Of a stretch of DNA of 51,198 nt, positions 24,376 through 34,254 are shown piece by piece. This DNA comes from Alphaproteobacteria bacterium (GTDB lineage: Bacteria; Pseudomonadota; Alphaproteobacteria; GCA-2731375), in assembly GCA_021776235.1 (NCBI GenBank), contig JAJFGG010000056.1:1-51198 (forward strand), read 5' to 3'. Positions within the stretch are counted from its first letter, which is position 1. Every line of letters starts with the position of its first letter. The notes under the pieces were generated by a model. It did not search any database, was not told the DNA's origin, and saw only the letters and a list, made by a program, of their open reading frames with translations. A program made the translations under genes and the position numbers.

Positions 24376-27300
24376 ATGAATGTTAGGGGCTTGCCAAAGC
24401 CGCAAGGCTTATACACCCCGGAAAACGAGCACGAAAATTGCGGCGTTGGTTTTTTGGTGAACATCAAGAACCGAAAAAGCCACGAAATTATTCGTCAGGG
24501 GCTACAGATACTGGTCAATCTGGACCATCGGGGCGCGGTCGGCGCTGACCCGTTGGCCGGTGACGGTGCCGGAATCCTGCTCCAAATTCCCGACCGCCTG
24601 ATGCGCGAAGAATGCGCCGGCAATGGTGGCGGGCCTGACGGCGGGAGCATTACGCTGCCGGCCGCAGGTGACTATGCCGTCGGCATGTTGTTTCTGCCTC
24701 GAAACGAGGCTACGGCGGCACTATGCGTGGCGGCGATTGAAAAAATCACGGCCGAGGAAGGGCAAATCTGTCTGGGCTGGCGCGATGTGCCCGTTGACAA
24801 CTCCTGTCTGGGCGAAAGCGTCAAGTCGGAAGAGCCGCTGATCCGGCAATTTTTTATTGGCCGCGGTCCCGATACCCCCGACCAGGATGCTTTCGAGCGA
24901 AAGCTGTTTGTTATACGCAAGCAAGTCCACCAGGCGGTCTGGCGAAGCGCGGCCGAGGCGGCCGATGGCTTCTATATCGTGTCCATGTCCAGCCGTACCA
25001 TTGTTTACAAAGGCATGGTGCTGTCGGGCAACCTGTCGACCTATTATCAGGATCTGCGGGATGGGCGGGCGGAATCCGCCCTGGCCCTGGTGCATCAGCG
25101 CTTTTCCACCAACACCTTCCCATCCTGGCGCCTGGCGCAACCGTTCCGCTATTTGTGCCATAACGGTGAAATCAATACGGTCCGCGGTAACATCAACTGG
25201 ATGGCGGCCCGGCGTCATTCCATGAAATCCGCAGTCCTGGGCGACGATCTGGAAAAATTGTGGCCGTTGATCGGCGACGGCTCCTCGGACTCGGCAACCT
25301 ATGATAACGCCTTCGAATTGCTGGTCGCGGGCGGCTATTCCCTGTCTCATGCGATGATGATGATGATCCCCGAGGCCTGGAATGACAATGCCTTGATGGA
25401 TGCCGGCCGGCGCGCCTTCTACGAATATCATGCCGGCTTGATGGAACCGTGGGACGGCCCCGCCGCGATCCCCTTTACCGATGGCCGGCAGATCGGCGCC
25501 ACCCTGGACCGCAACGGTCTGCGGCCGGCCCGTTATGTGGTCACGGACGACGATCTGGTGATCATGGCGTCGGAAGTCGGTGTGCTGGATATTCCGGAAG
25601 AAAAAATTGTCCAGAAATGGCGCCTGCAGCCGGGCAAAATGTTCCTGATCGACCTGGAAGAAGGCCGCATCATCGGCGACGAAGAGATCAAGGCGTCATT
25701 GTCCCAGGCCAAGCCTTACCAGAAATGGCTGGACGAGACGCAGATCCAGCTTGAGGATTTGCCCGATGAAGTCGGCCCCATGGCGCCCGACGCCCGCACC
25801 TTGCTGGACCGTCAGCAAGCCTTTGGCTACAGCCAGGAAGATACCAAATTCTTCCTGACGCCCATGGCCCTGACGGGCCAGGATCCCATCGGCTCCATGG
25901 GCATGGATGTTCCCCTGGCGGTGCTTTCGGACCGGCCCAAGCGGTTGTTCGATTATTTCAAGCAATGTTTTGCCCAGGTTACCAATCCACCCATCGACCC
26001 GATCCGTGAAGAGCTGGTGATGTCCCTGGTGTCGCTGATTGGGCCCCGGCCCAACCTGCTGGACCCGGACGACGCCGGCACGAATAAACGGCTCGAAGTA
26101 AGGCAGCCGATCCTAACCAACATGGATCTGGAACGGGTTCGGCGTATCGAGAACCAGGTCGACCGTGCTTTTCGCACCTACACTCTGGATGTCACCTATC
26201 CGGTCGCCGAAGGTGCCGCGGGTATGGCCAAGGCCCTGGAAAATCTCTGCCGCCTGGCCGAAGAAGTGGTGGAAAGACCAACCTACAACATTCTGATCCT
26301 GTCGGACCGCGGCGTTGATGCGGACCGCGTCGCAATCCCTATTCTGTTGGCCACGGCCAGCGTGCATCATCACCTGATCCGCACCGGCCTGCGCACGGAA
26401 GTGGGGCTGGTGGTGGAGACGGGCGAGGCCCGGCGGGTGCACGATTTCTGCCTGCTGGCGGGTTACGGTGCCGAGGCGATCAATCCCTATCTGGCCTTTG
26501 ATACCTTGTCGGGCCTGCGGCCGAAATTGCCGGAAGACCTGGACGAAAGTGAATTGCACCACCGCTATATCAAGGCGGTCGCCAAGGGGATCCTGAAGGT
26601 GATGTCAAAAATGGGCATCTCCACCTATCAATCCTATTGTGGCGCGCAGATTTTTGACGCCGTTGGCCTGAGCCAGGAACTGTTGGATCAGCACTTCACC
26701 GGGACCAGATGCGCCATAGACGGCGTTGGTCTGGAAGTAATTGCCGAGGAAACCGTGCGCCGGCACCTGGTCGCCTATCGCGACGCCCTGCCCTATCGGG
26801 ACACCTTGGAAGTGGGCGGTGAACTGGCCTACCGGTTGCGGGGCGAAGACCATGCCTGGACGCCGGAAACGGTGGCGCTATTGCAACATGCGGTGCGCGC
26901 CAATGACCGGGGCAAATATCAGGCCTTCGCCCGGCGTATGAACGAACAGGATGTAAAGCTGCGAAATCTGCGCGGTCTGTTCGAATTGAAGTTGGCGGAC
27001 GAAGCCATCCCCTTGGATGAGGTAGAACCGGCCTCGGCCATTTTCAAACGCTTTGCGACAGGCGCCATGTCATTTGGTTCCATCAGTTGGGAAGCCCATA
27101 CCAATCTGGCTATCGCCATGAACCGCATCGGCGGCAAGTCGAACAGCGGTGAGGGCGGCGAGGAAGCGGAACGCAACCGCCTCCTGAAGAATGGCGACAG
27201 CATGCGCTCGGCCATCAAACAGGTGGCGTCGGGCCGGTTCGGAGTCATGGCGGAATACCTGGTCAATGCCTCGGATATTCAGATCAAGATGGCCCAGGGC

Positions 27301-29061
27301 GCCAAACCGGGCGAGGGCGGGCAACTGCCTGGCCACAAGGTTGATGACTGGATCGCCCGGGTGCGTCATTCCACGCCGGGCGTCGGCTTGATTTCGCCGC
27401 CGCCCCATCACGACATCTATTCCATCGAGGATCTGGCGCAATTGATCCACGATTTGAAGAATGTCAATCCCGAGGCCCGCATTTCGGTCAAGCTGGTTTC
27501 CGAACTGGGTGTGGGTACTGTTGCCGCCGGCGTCTCCAAGGCCCATGCGGACCATGTCACAATCTCGGGCTATGACGGCGGCACCGGTGCCTCGCCCATT
27601 ACCTCGATCCAGAATGCCGGCAGCCCGTGGGAAATTGGCCTGGCGGAAACCCACCAGACCTTGGTGATGAACGGTCTGCGGGGCCGCATTGCGGTGCAGG
27701 TCGATGGCGGATTGCGCACGGGCCGGGACGTGGTCATTGGAGCCCTGCTGGGGGCTGACGAGTTCGGTATTGCAACGGCGGCGCTGATTTCTCAGGGCTG
27801 CATCATGATGCGCAAATGCCACCTGAATACCTGTCCGGTGGGCGTGGCGACCCAGGATCCGGAACTGCGTAAGCTGTTTCCGGGGCAACCCGAACATGTG
27901 ATCAATTATTTCACCTTCCTGGCGGAGGAAATCCGCGAGTTGATGGCAAAAATGGGCTTCCGCCGCTTTGACGAAATGATCGGGCAGCGTGAGCGGCTGG
28001 GAACCCGGGACGCGGTCGAGCATTGGAAGGCCAAGGGCCTTGACCTGGGTCCGTTGCTGCATATGCCGGAGCCAGGCCCGGACGTGGCGATCCACAATTG
28101 CGAGGAACAGAATCACGGGCTGGAGAAAGCCCTCGATCACCAGTTGATCGCGTTGTCGGAAGCGGCCATTGAACGTGGCCAGGCGGTTAAAATCGATCTG
28201 CCGATCCGCAATATCAACCGTACGGTCGGGGCCATGCTTTCGGGCCGGATCGCCAAACGGTATGGCACCGCGGGCCTGGAAAACGATACTATTCACGTCA
28301 AGCTGACGGGCAGCGCCGGGCAAAGCTTTGGCGCCTTTGTCAGCCGCGGCGTTACTTTCGAGTTGGAGGGCGACGCCAACGACTATGTGGGCAAGGGGTT
28401 GTCGGGTGGCCGTTTGGTCATTTATCCACCCAAGGTTTCCACCATCACGCCGGAGGAGAATATCCTGGTCGGCAATACGGTGCTGTATGGCGCCATCGAC
28501 GGTGAATGCTATTTCCGCGGCGTTGCCGGCGAACGCTTTGGTGTGCGTAATTCCGGTGTCACGGCGGTGGTTGAAGGCGTGGGCGATCACGGTTGCGAAT
28601 ATATGACCGGCGGCGTGGTTGTCGTGCTGGGTGCCACGGGTCGGAACTTTGCAGCCGGCATGAGCGGCGGCATCGCCTATGTGCTGGATGAAAGCCATGA
28701 TTTTGCTCAGCGCTGCAACATGGCCATGGTAGAGCTGGAACCGATCGCGGATGAGGACCAGGCCTTGGAAGACCTGGATCATCAGGGCGGTGATCTGGAG
28801 ACCCATGGCCGGGTCGATCTGGTGCACGACATGACCCGTCACGACGCACAGCGTCTTTACGGCCTGATCGAGAACCACCTGCACTACACCGGCAGTGACC
28901 GGGCCGCAATGATACTGAAAAACTGGGATGATTATCTGCCGCGTTTCGTCAAGGTGATGCCGGTGGATTATCGTCGTGCGTTGCAGGAAATGCAGTCCCG
29001 GGCACGGGCCCCGATAGATGAACCGCGGGCCGGCGTCAGCGTGGCCGTGGGAGGCGAGTAA
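24376..29061 (+). CDS. gltB: Glutamate synthase (NADPH) large subunit
   Basis: A 1561-residue subunit that makes two glutamates from glutamine and 2-oxoglutarate. The short propeptide (21 residues) precedes the nucleophile Cys22 in [10 protein letters not shown], which becomes the N-terminus after cleavage and drives the class II glutaminase domain. The FMN synthase domain follows, with 3Fe-4S ligands Cys1142, Cys1148 and Cys1153 in [16 protein letters not shown]; the C-terminal GXGXG beta-helix domain includes [21 protein letters not shown]. Start ATG 24376 follows AGGAAGTGA; an in-frame TTG at 24355 has no site. gltD follows after five bases. Ammonia assimilation is the certain role. Confidence 0.97.
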   Translation: MNVRGLPKPQGLYTPENEHENCGVGFLVNIKNRKSHEIIRQGLQILVNLDHRGAVGADPLAGDGAGILLQIPDRLMREECAGNGGGPDGGSITLPAAGDYAVGMLFLPRNEATAALCVAAIEKITAEEGQICLGWRDVPVDNSCLGESVKSEEPLIRQFFIGRGPDTPDQDAFERKLFVIRKQVHQAVWRSAAEAADGFYIVSMSSRTIVYKGMVLSGNLSTYYQDLRDGRAESALALVHQRFSTNTFPSWRLAQPFRYLCHNGEINTVRGNINWMAARRHSMKSAVLGDDLEKLWPLIGDGSSDSATYDNAFELLVAGGYSLSHAMMMMIPEAWNDNALMDAGRRAFYEYHAGLMEPWDGPAAIPFTDGRQIGATLDRNGLRPARYVVTDDDLVIMASEVGVLDIPEEKIVQKWRLQPGKMFLIDLEEGRIIGDEEIKASLSQAKPYQKWLDETQIQLEDLPDEVGPMAPDARTLLDRQQAFGYSQEDTKFFLTPMALTGQDPIGSMGMDVPLAVLSDRPKRLFDYFKQCFAQVTNPPIDPIREELVMSLVSLIGPRPNLLDPDDAGTNKRLEVRQPILTNMDLERVRRIENQVDRAFRTYTLDVTYPVAEGAAGMAKALENLCRLAEEVVERPTYNILILSDRGVDADRVAIPILLATASVHHHLIRTGLRTEVGLVVETGEARRVHDFCLLAGYGAEAINPYLAFDTLSGLRPKLPEDLDESELHHRYIKAVAKGILKVMSKMGISTYQSYCGAQIFDAVGLSQELLDQHFTGTRCAIDGVGLEVIAEETVRRHLVAYRDALPYRDTLEVGGELAYRLRGEDHAWTPETVALLQHAVRANDRGKYQAFARRMNEQDVKLRNLRGLFELKLADEAIPLDEVEPASAIFKRFATGAMSFGSISWEAHTNLAIAMNRIGGKSNSGEGGEEAERNRLLKNGDSMRSAIKQVASGRFGVMAEYLVNASDIQIKMAQGAKPGEGGQLPGHKVDDWIARVRHSTPGVGLISPPPHHDIYSIEDLAQLIHDLKNVNPEARISVKLVSELGVGTVAAGVSKAHADHVTISGYDGGTGASPITSIQNAGSPWEIGLAETHQTLVMNGLRGRIAVQVDGGLRTGRDVVIGALLGADEFGIATAALISQGCIMMRKCHLNTCPVGVATQDPELRKLFPGQPEHVINYFTFLAEEIRELMAKMGFRRFDEMIGQRERLGTRDAVEHWKAKGLDLGPLLHMPEPGPDVAIHNCEEQNHGLEKALDHQLIALSEAAIERGQAVKIDLPIRNINRTVGAMLSGRIAKRYGTAGLENDTIHVKLTGSAGQSFGAFVSRGVTFELEGDANDYVGKGLSGGRLVIYPPKVSTITPEENILVGNTVLYGAIDGECYFRGVAGERFGVRNSGVTAVVEGVGDHGCEYMTGGVVVVLGATGRNFAAGMSGGIAYVLDESHDFAQRCNMAMVELEPIADEDQALEDLDHQGGDLETHGRVDLVHDMTRHDAQRLYGLIENHLHYTGSDRAAMILKNWDDYLPRFVKVMPVDYRRALQEMQSRARAPIDEPRAGVSVAVGGE

Positions 29062-29066
29062 AACAT

Positions 29067-30521
29067 ATGGGTAAGCCAACAGGATTCATGGAAATCGCCC
29101 GCCGGGACCATTCTTACGCGCCCACGGCAGAGCGGCTTCACCATTACAAGGAATTCACCGTTCCCCTGTTAGAGCCAGAGGCGAGGCAACAGGGCGCGCG
29201 CTGCATGGATTGCGGCATCCCCTATTGCCATAATGGCTGTCCGGTCAACAACATCATTCCGGAATGGAACGACCTGGTCTATCAGGGTGAATGGCACGAG
29301 GCGCTGCGGGTTCTGCATTCGACCAACAACTTCCCGGAATTCACCGGGCGCATCTGCCCCGCCCCGTGCGAGGCGTCCTGTACCCTGAACATCACGGACC
29401 AGCCGGTCACCATCAAGACCATCGAAGTGTCGATCGTCGAAAAAGGCTGGGCGGAGGGCTGGATCGTACCCCGCATCGCCAAGCACCGGACGGGCAAGAC
29501 AGTGGCTGTGGTTGGTTCGGGCCCGGCCGGTATGGCCTGTTCGCAGCAATTGGCCCGGGCCGGACATAACGTGGTTCTGTACGAAAAAAATGCCCGGATC
29601 GGCGGCCTGATGCGCTATGGCATTCCTGATTTCAAACTGGAGAAGAAGTTTATCGACCGGCGCATGGCGCAGATGCGCGCCGAAGGGGTCGAATTTCGCG
29701 CCAACAGTCACATCGGCGGCGCCATTCCAATCGCGGAAATTCAGGAGAAATTCGATGCGGTGGTGCTGACCGGCGGTGCGGAACATCCACGCGATATGCC
29801 GGTGCCGGGGCGGGAGTTGGACGGCGTGCATTTCGCCATGGATTTTCTGAGCCAGCAGAACCGGCGCATAGCCGGCGAACCGCTGGACATGGCCGATGGG
29901 GATGGCCGGGAAATCCTGGCCACGGGCAAGCATGTGGTGGTCATCGGCGGCGGCGAGACGGGATCCGATTGCGTCGGTACCTCCAATCGCCAAGGCGCGG
30001 CGTCTATCACACAGTTGGAAATCATGCCGAAGCCGCCCGTGAACGAGGACAAGTCGCTGACCTGGCCGCACTGGCCCATGAAGCTGCGCACCTCAAGCTC
30101 CCATGAAGAGGGTTGCGCGCGGGATTGGTCGGTGCTGACCAAAAAGATCCGCGCGGTCAATGGCAAGATCGAGGCATTGGAACTGGTGCGCGTTAATTGG
30201 AACAAGGGCGACGCCGGGGCCATGACCATGGACGAGATACCCGACAGCGCCTTTGAAATGAAGGCGGATCTGGTTTTGCTCGCCATGGGCTTTGTGCATC
30301 CAACCAAGGCTGGAATGCTGGAGGATCTGGGCATTGCGTTGGATGCCAGGGGTAATGTCGAAGCCGATACCCTGGATTATCAAACATCGGTCGAAGGCGT
30401 TTTCGCCGCCGGGGACATGCGCCGCGGACAGTCTCTGGTGGTCTGGGCGATCCGTGAAGGCCGGCAATGCGCCCGCGCCGTGGATCAGTTCCTGATGGGC
30501 AGCACCATTCTGCCCCGCTGA
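29067..30521 (+). CDS. gltD: Glutamate synthase (NADPH) small subunit
   Basis: A 484-residue FAD and 4Fe-4S protein that feeds NADPH electrons to GltB. The N-terminal iron-sulphur region has [17 protein letters not shown] and the second set [18 protein letters not shown] binding is [21 protein letters not shown] (around residue 145-165) and NADPH binding is [15 protein letters not shown]; the C-terminal [21 protein letters not shown] closes the FAD site. It forms the standard gltBD operon with the preceding gene. Confidence 0.97.
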   Translation: MGKPTGFMEIARRDHSYAPTAERLHHYKEFTVPLLEPEARQQGARCMDCGIPYCHNGCPVNNIIPEWNDLVYQGEWHEALRVLHSTNNFPEFTGRICPAPCEASCTLNITDQPVTIKTIEVSIVEKGWAEGWIVPRIAKHRTGKTVAVVGSGPAGMACSQQLARAGHNVVLYEKNARIGGLMRYGIPDFKLEKKFIDRRMAQMRAEGVEFRANSHIGGAIPIAEIQEKFDAVVLTGGAEHPRDMPVPGRELDGVHFAMDFLSQQNRRIAGEPLDMADGDGREILATGKHVVVIGGGETGSDCVGTSNRQGAASITQLEIMPKPPVNEDKSLTWPHWPMKLRTSSSHEEGCARDWSVLTKKIRAVNGKIEALELVRVNWNKGDAGAMTMDEIPDSAFEMKADLVLLAMGFVHPTKAGMLEDLGIALDARGNVEADTLDYQTSVEGVFAAGDMRRGQSLVVWAIREGRQCARAVDQFLMGSTILPR

Positions 30522-30531
30522 TCCTTCTTTT

Positions 30532-31416
30532 GTGAGCCAAGAACCCGCCACGGCAGCAGCACCCAACCTAGCGGGGGCGGCGCTGTGGATGGTCGGCGCT
30601 ATGGTCTCATTCTCGACCATGGCGGTGGCGGGCCGTGCCGTGTTCGAGGAACTCGACGTCTATCAGTTGATGTTCTACCGCAGCGCCATCAGCCTGAGTA
30701 TGGTGGTGCTTTATGCGGCCTGCAGCAGCGGTGGCTTGGAATTTTTCCGCACCCGGCGCATTGGCTTGCACATTGTCCGCAATAGCTCCCATCTGGTGGG
30801 CCAGTTTGGTTGGTTCTTCGCCCTGGGCTTAATTCCTCTGGCGCAGTTGTTCGCCTTGGAATTCACCACACCTCTCTGGGTCGCGGTGCTGGCGCCGCTG
30901 CTGTTGGGCGAACGCCTGACAAGGATGCGTGCGGCCGCGGTGGCCATGGGTTTTGTTGGCGTGTTGGTCGTCCTGCGGCCCGGGCTGGAAGACGTTAGCC
31001 TAGGCTCCATCGTGATGCTGATCGGTGCCGTGGGCTTTGCTGGCTCCCTGATGGGGACCAAACGTCTGGCGCGGACCGAGCGTCCCGTGACCATTTTATT
31101 TTACATGGCCCTGATACAGACCCCCGTCGGTCTGATGCTGGCCATTCACGATTTGATCTGGCCATCCCTGGTGACCGGCCTGTGGCTCATCCTGGTCGCG
31201 ATCCTGGGTTTTACGGCACATTTCTGTATCGTTCGCGCCTTCAGCCTGGCCGACGCCATCGTCGTGGCGCCCATGGATTTTCTGCGCTTGCCTTTGATCG
31301 CCGTGGTCGGCGTACTGATGTATGGGGAACCGCTGGAGCTTTGGGTCTTTGTCGGCGGCGGCCTGATCCTGCTGGGCAACTACGGAAATCTGATAGTGGA
31401 ACGACGGAAACCATAA
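30532..31416 (+). CDS. EamA-family (DMT superfamily) transporter
   Basis: A 294-residue inner-membrane protein with about ten hydrophobic helices in two EamA repeats (LAGAALWMVGAMVSFSTMAVAG at the N-terminus; second repeat from SLGSIVMLIGAVGFAGSLMG). The first repeat ends with the usual LLGERLTRMRAAAVAMGFVGVLVVLRPG. Such proteins export metabolites or amino acids. The start is GTG 30532, ten bases after the gltD stop, with no clear ribosome site, so it may be read by coupling with gltD. The exported compound is unknown. Confidence 0.85.
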   Translation: MSQEPATAAAPNLAGAALWMVGAMVSFSTMAVAGRAVFEELDVYQLMFYRSAISLSMVVLYAACSSGGLEFFRTRRIGLHIVRNSSHLVGQFGWFFALGLIPLAQLFALEFTTPLWVAVLAPLLLGERLTRMRAAAVAMGFVGVLVVLRPGLEDVSLGSIVMLIGAVGFAGSLMGTKRLARTERPVTILFYMALIQTPVGLMLAIHDLIWPSLVTGLWLILVAILGFTAHFCIVRAFSLADAIVVAPMDFLRLPLIAVVGVLMYGEPLELWVFVGGGLILLGNYGNLIVERRKP

Positions 31417-31466
31417 GTGCCCATGCTCCCACTCGATAGGTTGTCGGCGACCATTGGATTGCAAAA

Positions 31467-32285
31467 ATGACCGGCATGGAACGTATCCTGCGGCGCGACC
31501 GGTTTCTGGTTCTGGTTACCCTGGCCGCCATGACCGTTTTGTCATGGATTTATCTCGCTATCCTCGCCGCGGATATGGCGGCCGGCGACATGAGCCTGAT
31601 GGGCGGACCGGATATGGCTGCCGGGCAGGTCGCCAAAGGACAGATGGGCGCCATGACGGCGTCTCTGGCGCAATGGTCACCAGTTACTTTTACCCTGATG
31701 CTGATCATGTGGTCGGTCATGATGGTGGGCATGATGCTGCCCAGCGCGGCGCCGATGATCCTGCTGTTCGCCGCGATCACGCGCAAACAGGCGAAGGATG
31801 AAAACCCGGCCCTGCGCATCAGCCTATTCACCGCCACATATCTCCTGATTTGGGTCGGCTTCAGCCTGTTGGCCACTTTGGCGCAATGGGCCTTGACCGA
31901 AGCCGCCCTGCTTTCGCCCATGATGGTGGGAACCAGCCGGGCCTTGAGCATAACGCTGTTAGCGGCCTGTGGCGTCTATCAGCTATCGCCCTGGAAACAG
32001 GCCTGCCTGGGCAAATGCCGCTCGCCCCTGAGCTTTCTGATGACCCGCTGGCAACCGGGTGATCTTGGCGCCCTGAAAATGGGCTTTGCCCATGGCGCCT
32101 ATTGCCTGGGTTGCTGCTGGCTGCTGATGGCTCTGCTGTTTCTGGGGGGCGTCATGAACCTGTTCTGGGCTGCCCTGATCGCGGGCTTGGTGCTGGGAGA
32201 AAAGGTGCTGCTCCGGGGCGATTTCATTGGCCGCCTGGGCGGCGTCGCGATGCTCGTTCTGGCCGCCTACATGCTTTTGCTCTAA
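31467..32285 (+). CDS. DUF2182 integral membrane protein
   Basis: A 272-residue membrane protein of the DUF2182 family, described as predicted metal-binding. The core MLIMWSVMMVGMMLPSAAPMILLF is Met-rich; the loop FAHGAYCLGCCWLLMAL contributes three closely spaced residues Cys-x2-Cys-Cys. About seven helices are visible. DUF2182 is commonly found next to DUF1326, whose gene lies at 8273 in this window. The gene ends four bases inside the convergent CobW gene. A role in copper or other metal handling is inference from Met/Cys content and the CobW neighbour. Confidence 0.82.
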   Translation: MTGMERILRRDRFLVLVTLAAMTVLSWIYLAILAADMAAGDMSLMGGPDMAAGQVAKGQMGAMTASLAQWSPVTFTLMLIMWSVMMVGMMLPSAAPMILLFAAITRKQAKDENPALRISLFTATYLLIWVGFSLLATLAQWALTEAALLSPMMVGTSRALSITLLAACGVYQLSPWKQACLGKCRSPLSFLMTRWQPGDLGALKMGFAHGAYCLGCCWLLMALLFLGGVMNLFWAALIAGLVLGEKVLLRGDFIGRLGGVAMLVLAAYMLLL

Positions 32286-33202
32286 TCGGCAAAAGTTTTG
32301 TCAAACAGTCCGCGCAGGGCGGCCGCGTCCGGCATTTCCGGGGTGCCCAGGAACACCAGATTGTTTTCGGACGGCTGCTTCTCGGCCGGGCTGAGCTGGT
32401 GGCGACGGCCAACCAATTGAAAGACCCAGTGTCCGGATCGCTGTCGCAACCGGATGATCCCCTTGGCGCGCAGGATGGACCGGGGCAAGGCTGCTACAAG
32501 CTCCAGAAACGCGGCCTCGTCCAAGGGCCGGGGCAGGTTCACCGAGGCGGCGCGAAAGGTATCCTCATGGCCATGCCCGTGGTGGTAGGGCTTCGCGGCG
32601 GCTGTCGCCGTCCCCAGCCCGGCACCCAGCAACAGGTTGGCCGGCACCTGGGCCTGAGTGGCCTTCAGAATGGCCGCATCGGGGGCCTCAATCGCCAACC
32701 ATTGACGCACCTCGTTCTGGTCATAGTCGTCCAGCAGGTCGCATTTGTTGAGGATCACCAGATCGGCCGCGGCCAACTGGCGGCGGATGGTGTCACCAGC
32801 ATATTGATCTGCTGCCGTCTCTTCCACCAACGCGGCATCAGCCAGCACCACCACGGCGTCCCGGGTCAGGCCGGGCTGCCGAGCAGCCATTTCGGCGATG
32901 GGCCGGGGGTCGGCGACGCCGCTGGCTTCCACCAGGATATGCTCCGGCGGATCGGGCCGGCGCACCAGCCGTGTCAGCGCCAGCAGCAAATCATCTCCCA
33001 TGGTGCAGCAGATACAGCCGTTGGCCAGGGTGATGGTATCGCCGCCATGGGCCGACAGCAGATCGCCGTCCACCGCCAGATCGCCGAAATCGTTGACCAC
33101 GACGGCAAAACGCAGGCCGGTGTCCTGGGCCAGCAGATTATTCAAAAGGGTGGTCTTGCCGGCGCCGAGAAAACCACCAATGACCGTCACGGGTATCGCC
33201 AT
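32282..33202 (-). CDS. CobW/COG0523-family GTPase metallochaperone
   Basis: A 306-residue G3E GTPase. The P-loop is GGFLGAGKTTLLNN (9-22), the metal-binding CxCC is GCICC (62-66), Walker B-like VEASGVADP and guanine-specificity NKCD follow, and a His-rich stretch PYHHGHGHED lies near residue 207, before the CobW C-terminal domain. Members deliver zinc or other metals or help insert cobalt. The gene is convergent with DUF2182, overlapping by four bases. Its metal is undetermined; no Zur-like operator was recognised upstream. Confidence 0.9.
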   Translation of the reverse strand: MAIPVTVIGGFLGAGKTTLLNNLLAQDTGLRFAVVVNDFGDLAVDGDLLSAHGGDTITLANGCICCTMGDDLLLALTRLVRRPDPPEHILVEASGVADPRPIAEMAARQPGLTRDAVVVLADAALVEETAADQYAGDTIRRQLAAADLVILNKCDLLDDYDQNEVRQWLAIEAPDAAILKATQAQVPANLLLGAGLGTATAAAKPYHHGHGHEDTFRAASVNLPRPLDEAAFLELVAALPRSILRAKGIIRLRQRSGHWVFQLVGRRHQLSPAEKQPSENNLVFLGTPEMPDAAALRGLFDKTFAD

Positions 33203-33284
33203 GACGGGGCCGTTAAGCGCCGTCCCGGGCAGGGAAAATCTGGCCGGCGAAATAGACCGGTTGGAAATTCCATCCCGACATGCG

Positions 33285-34121
33285 CTAGCCGTGCCACGGC
33301 TGTAACAGAGTCCACAGACCCTCTACCGCCCGCAGCCAATCCTCCAGTCCGCGCTGCCGCGGCTCCAGAACCAGGGCATCGATGCCGGCCTTGGCATAGG
33401 CCTCGGTCAGGGCTTTCAGTTCGTCGTGATCATCCTCCAGCGGATCCCAGAACAGACGCATGGAGATGGCGAAATCCGGTCCGCGCGCGGCGCGCAGGTC
33501 GGCCGCTATGGTGGCCGCATCCTCGGGCGGGATACGGGTGCCGTGCCAGCCGTCGCCCAGAGCCTTGGCCCGGCGCAGGGCGGGGGCGGAATTACCGCCG
33601 ACCCAGATGGGGATGCGGCGGCCCGGCTGGGGCAGCGTGCGGATGCCCTGCAAGGCGGCGCCGACCACCTTTGGCTCGAATGAAATTGGATCCTCGCTCC
33701 AACAGGCCCGCAGAATGTTGATGATATCGTCCGTCCGCGCGCCCCGGTCACCAAAGGGCACGCCCATGGCGTCGAACTCCCCCTCCAACCAGCCGACGCC
33801 GGTGCCCAGGATCAAACGCCCCTCGCTCAACAGATCCAGGGTGGCGAGTTCCTTGGCCAGATGCACCGGGGTGCGCAGGGGCAGCACCAGCACCGAGGTA
33901 CCCAATAGCACCCGGCTGGTTGCCGCCGCCGCCCAGGTCAGTGTGATCAGGGGTTCGTAGAAGCTGGCCGAGGGTGGATACGGCGCATCATGGGGGATCG
34001 CCAGATGGTCGTTGACCCAGATGCTGTCAAAACCCAGGTCCTCGGCCTGGCGCGCGCCACGGCGCACGGCCTCCGGTCCCGCCTTGCGCCCGATCTGGGG
34101 AATGTGAATGCCGAACTTCAT
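33285..34121 (-). CDS. Luciferase-like (LLM) flavin- or F420-dependent oxidoreductase
   Basis: A 278-residue bacterial-luciferase-fold protein: MKFGIHIPQIG start, ARQAEDLGFDSIWVNDHLAIP, VLLGTSVLVLPLRTPVHLAKELATLDLLSEGRLILGTGVGW and the substrate/flavin region PIWVGGNSAPALRRAKALGDGW. It resembles the TIGR03619-type F420-dependent families, but the cofactor (FMN or F420) cannot be read from sequence. Start ATG 34119-34121 has GGAGGGCGA upstream; the longer frame to 34187 has no site. It is divergent from the selenoprotein operon with 133 bases between starts. Confidence 0.87.
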   Translation of the reverse strand: MKFGIHIPQIGRKAGPEAVRRGARQAEDLGFDSIWVNDHLAIPHDAPYPPSASFYEPLITLTWAAAATSRVLLGTSVLVLPLRTPVHLAKELATLDLLSEGRLILGTGVGWLEGEFDAMGVPFGDRGARTDDIINILRACWSEDPISFEPKVVGAALQGIRTLPQPGRRIPIWVGGNSAPALRRAKALGDGWHGTRIPPEDAATIAADLRAARGPDFAISMRLFWDPLEDDHDELKALTEAYAKAGIDALVLEPRQRGLEDWLRAVEGLWTLLQPWHG

Positions 34122-34254
34122 GCTTCGCCCTCCTGTCTCGTCCGGGCCTATCATGGCATGGCTTGCCCCGCGACCTCCAGCCCGCACCTGAGCCCTTGTG
34201 CCCCGGGGCGTGGCCTGATGTAATCATCCCGGTTGAATCGGACAGGAAACATAA

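Noticed and set aside
27070-29079. Minus-strand frame of 669 codons opposite gltB
   Set aside because: Antisense to highly conserved glutamate synthase; no recognisable domain.
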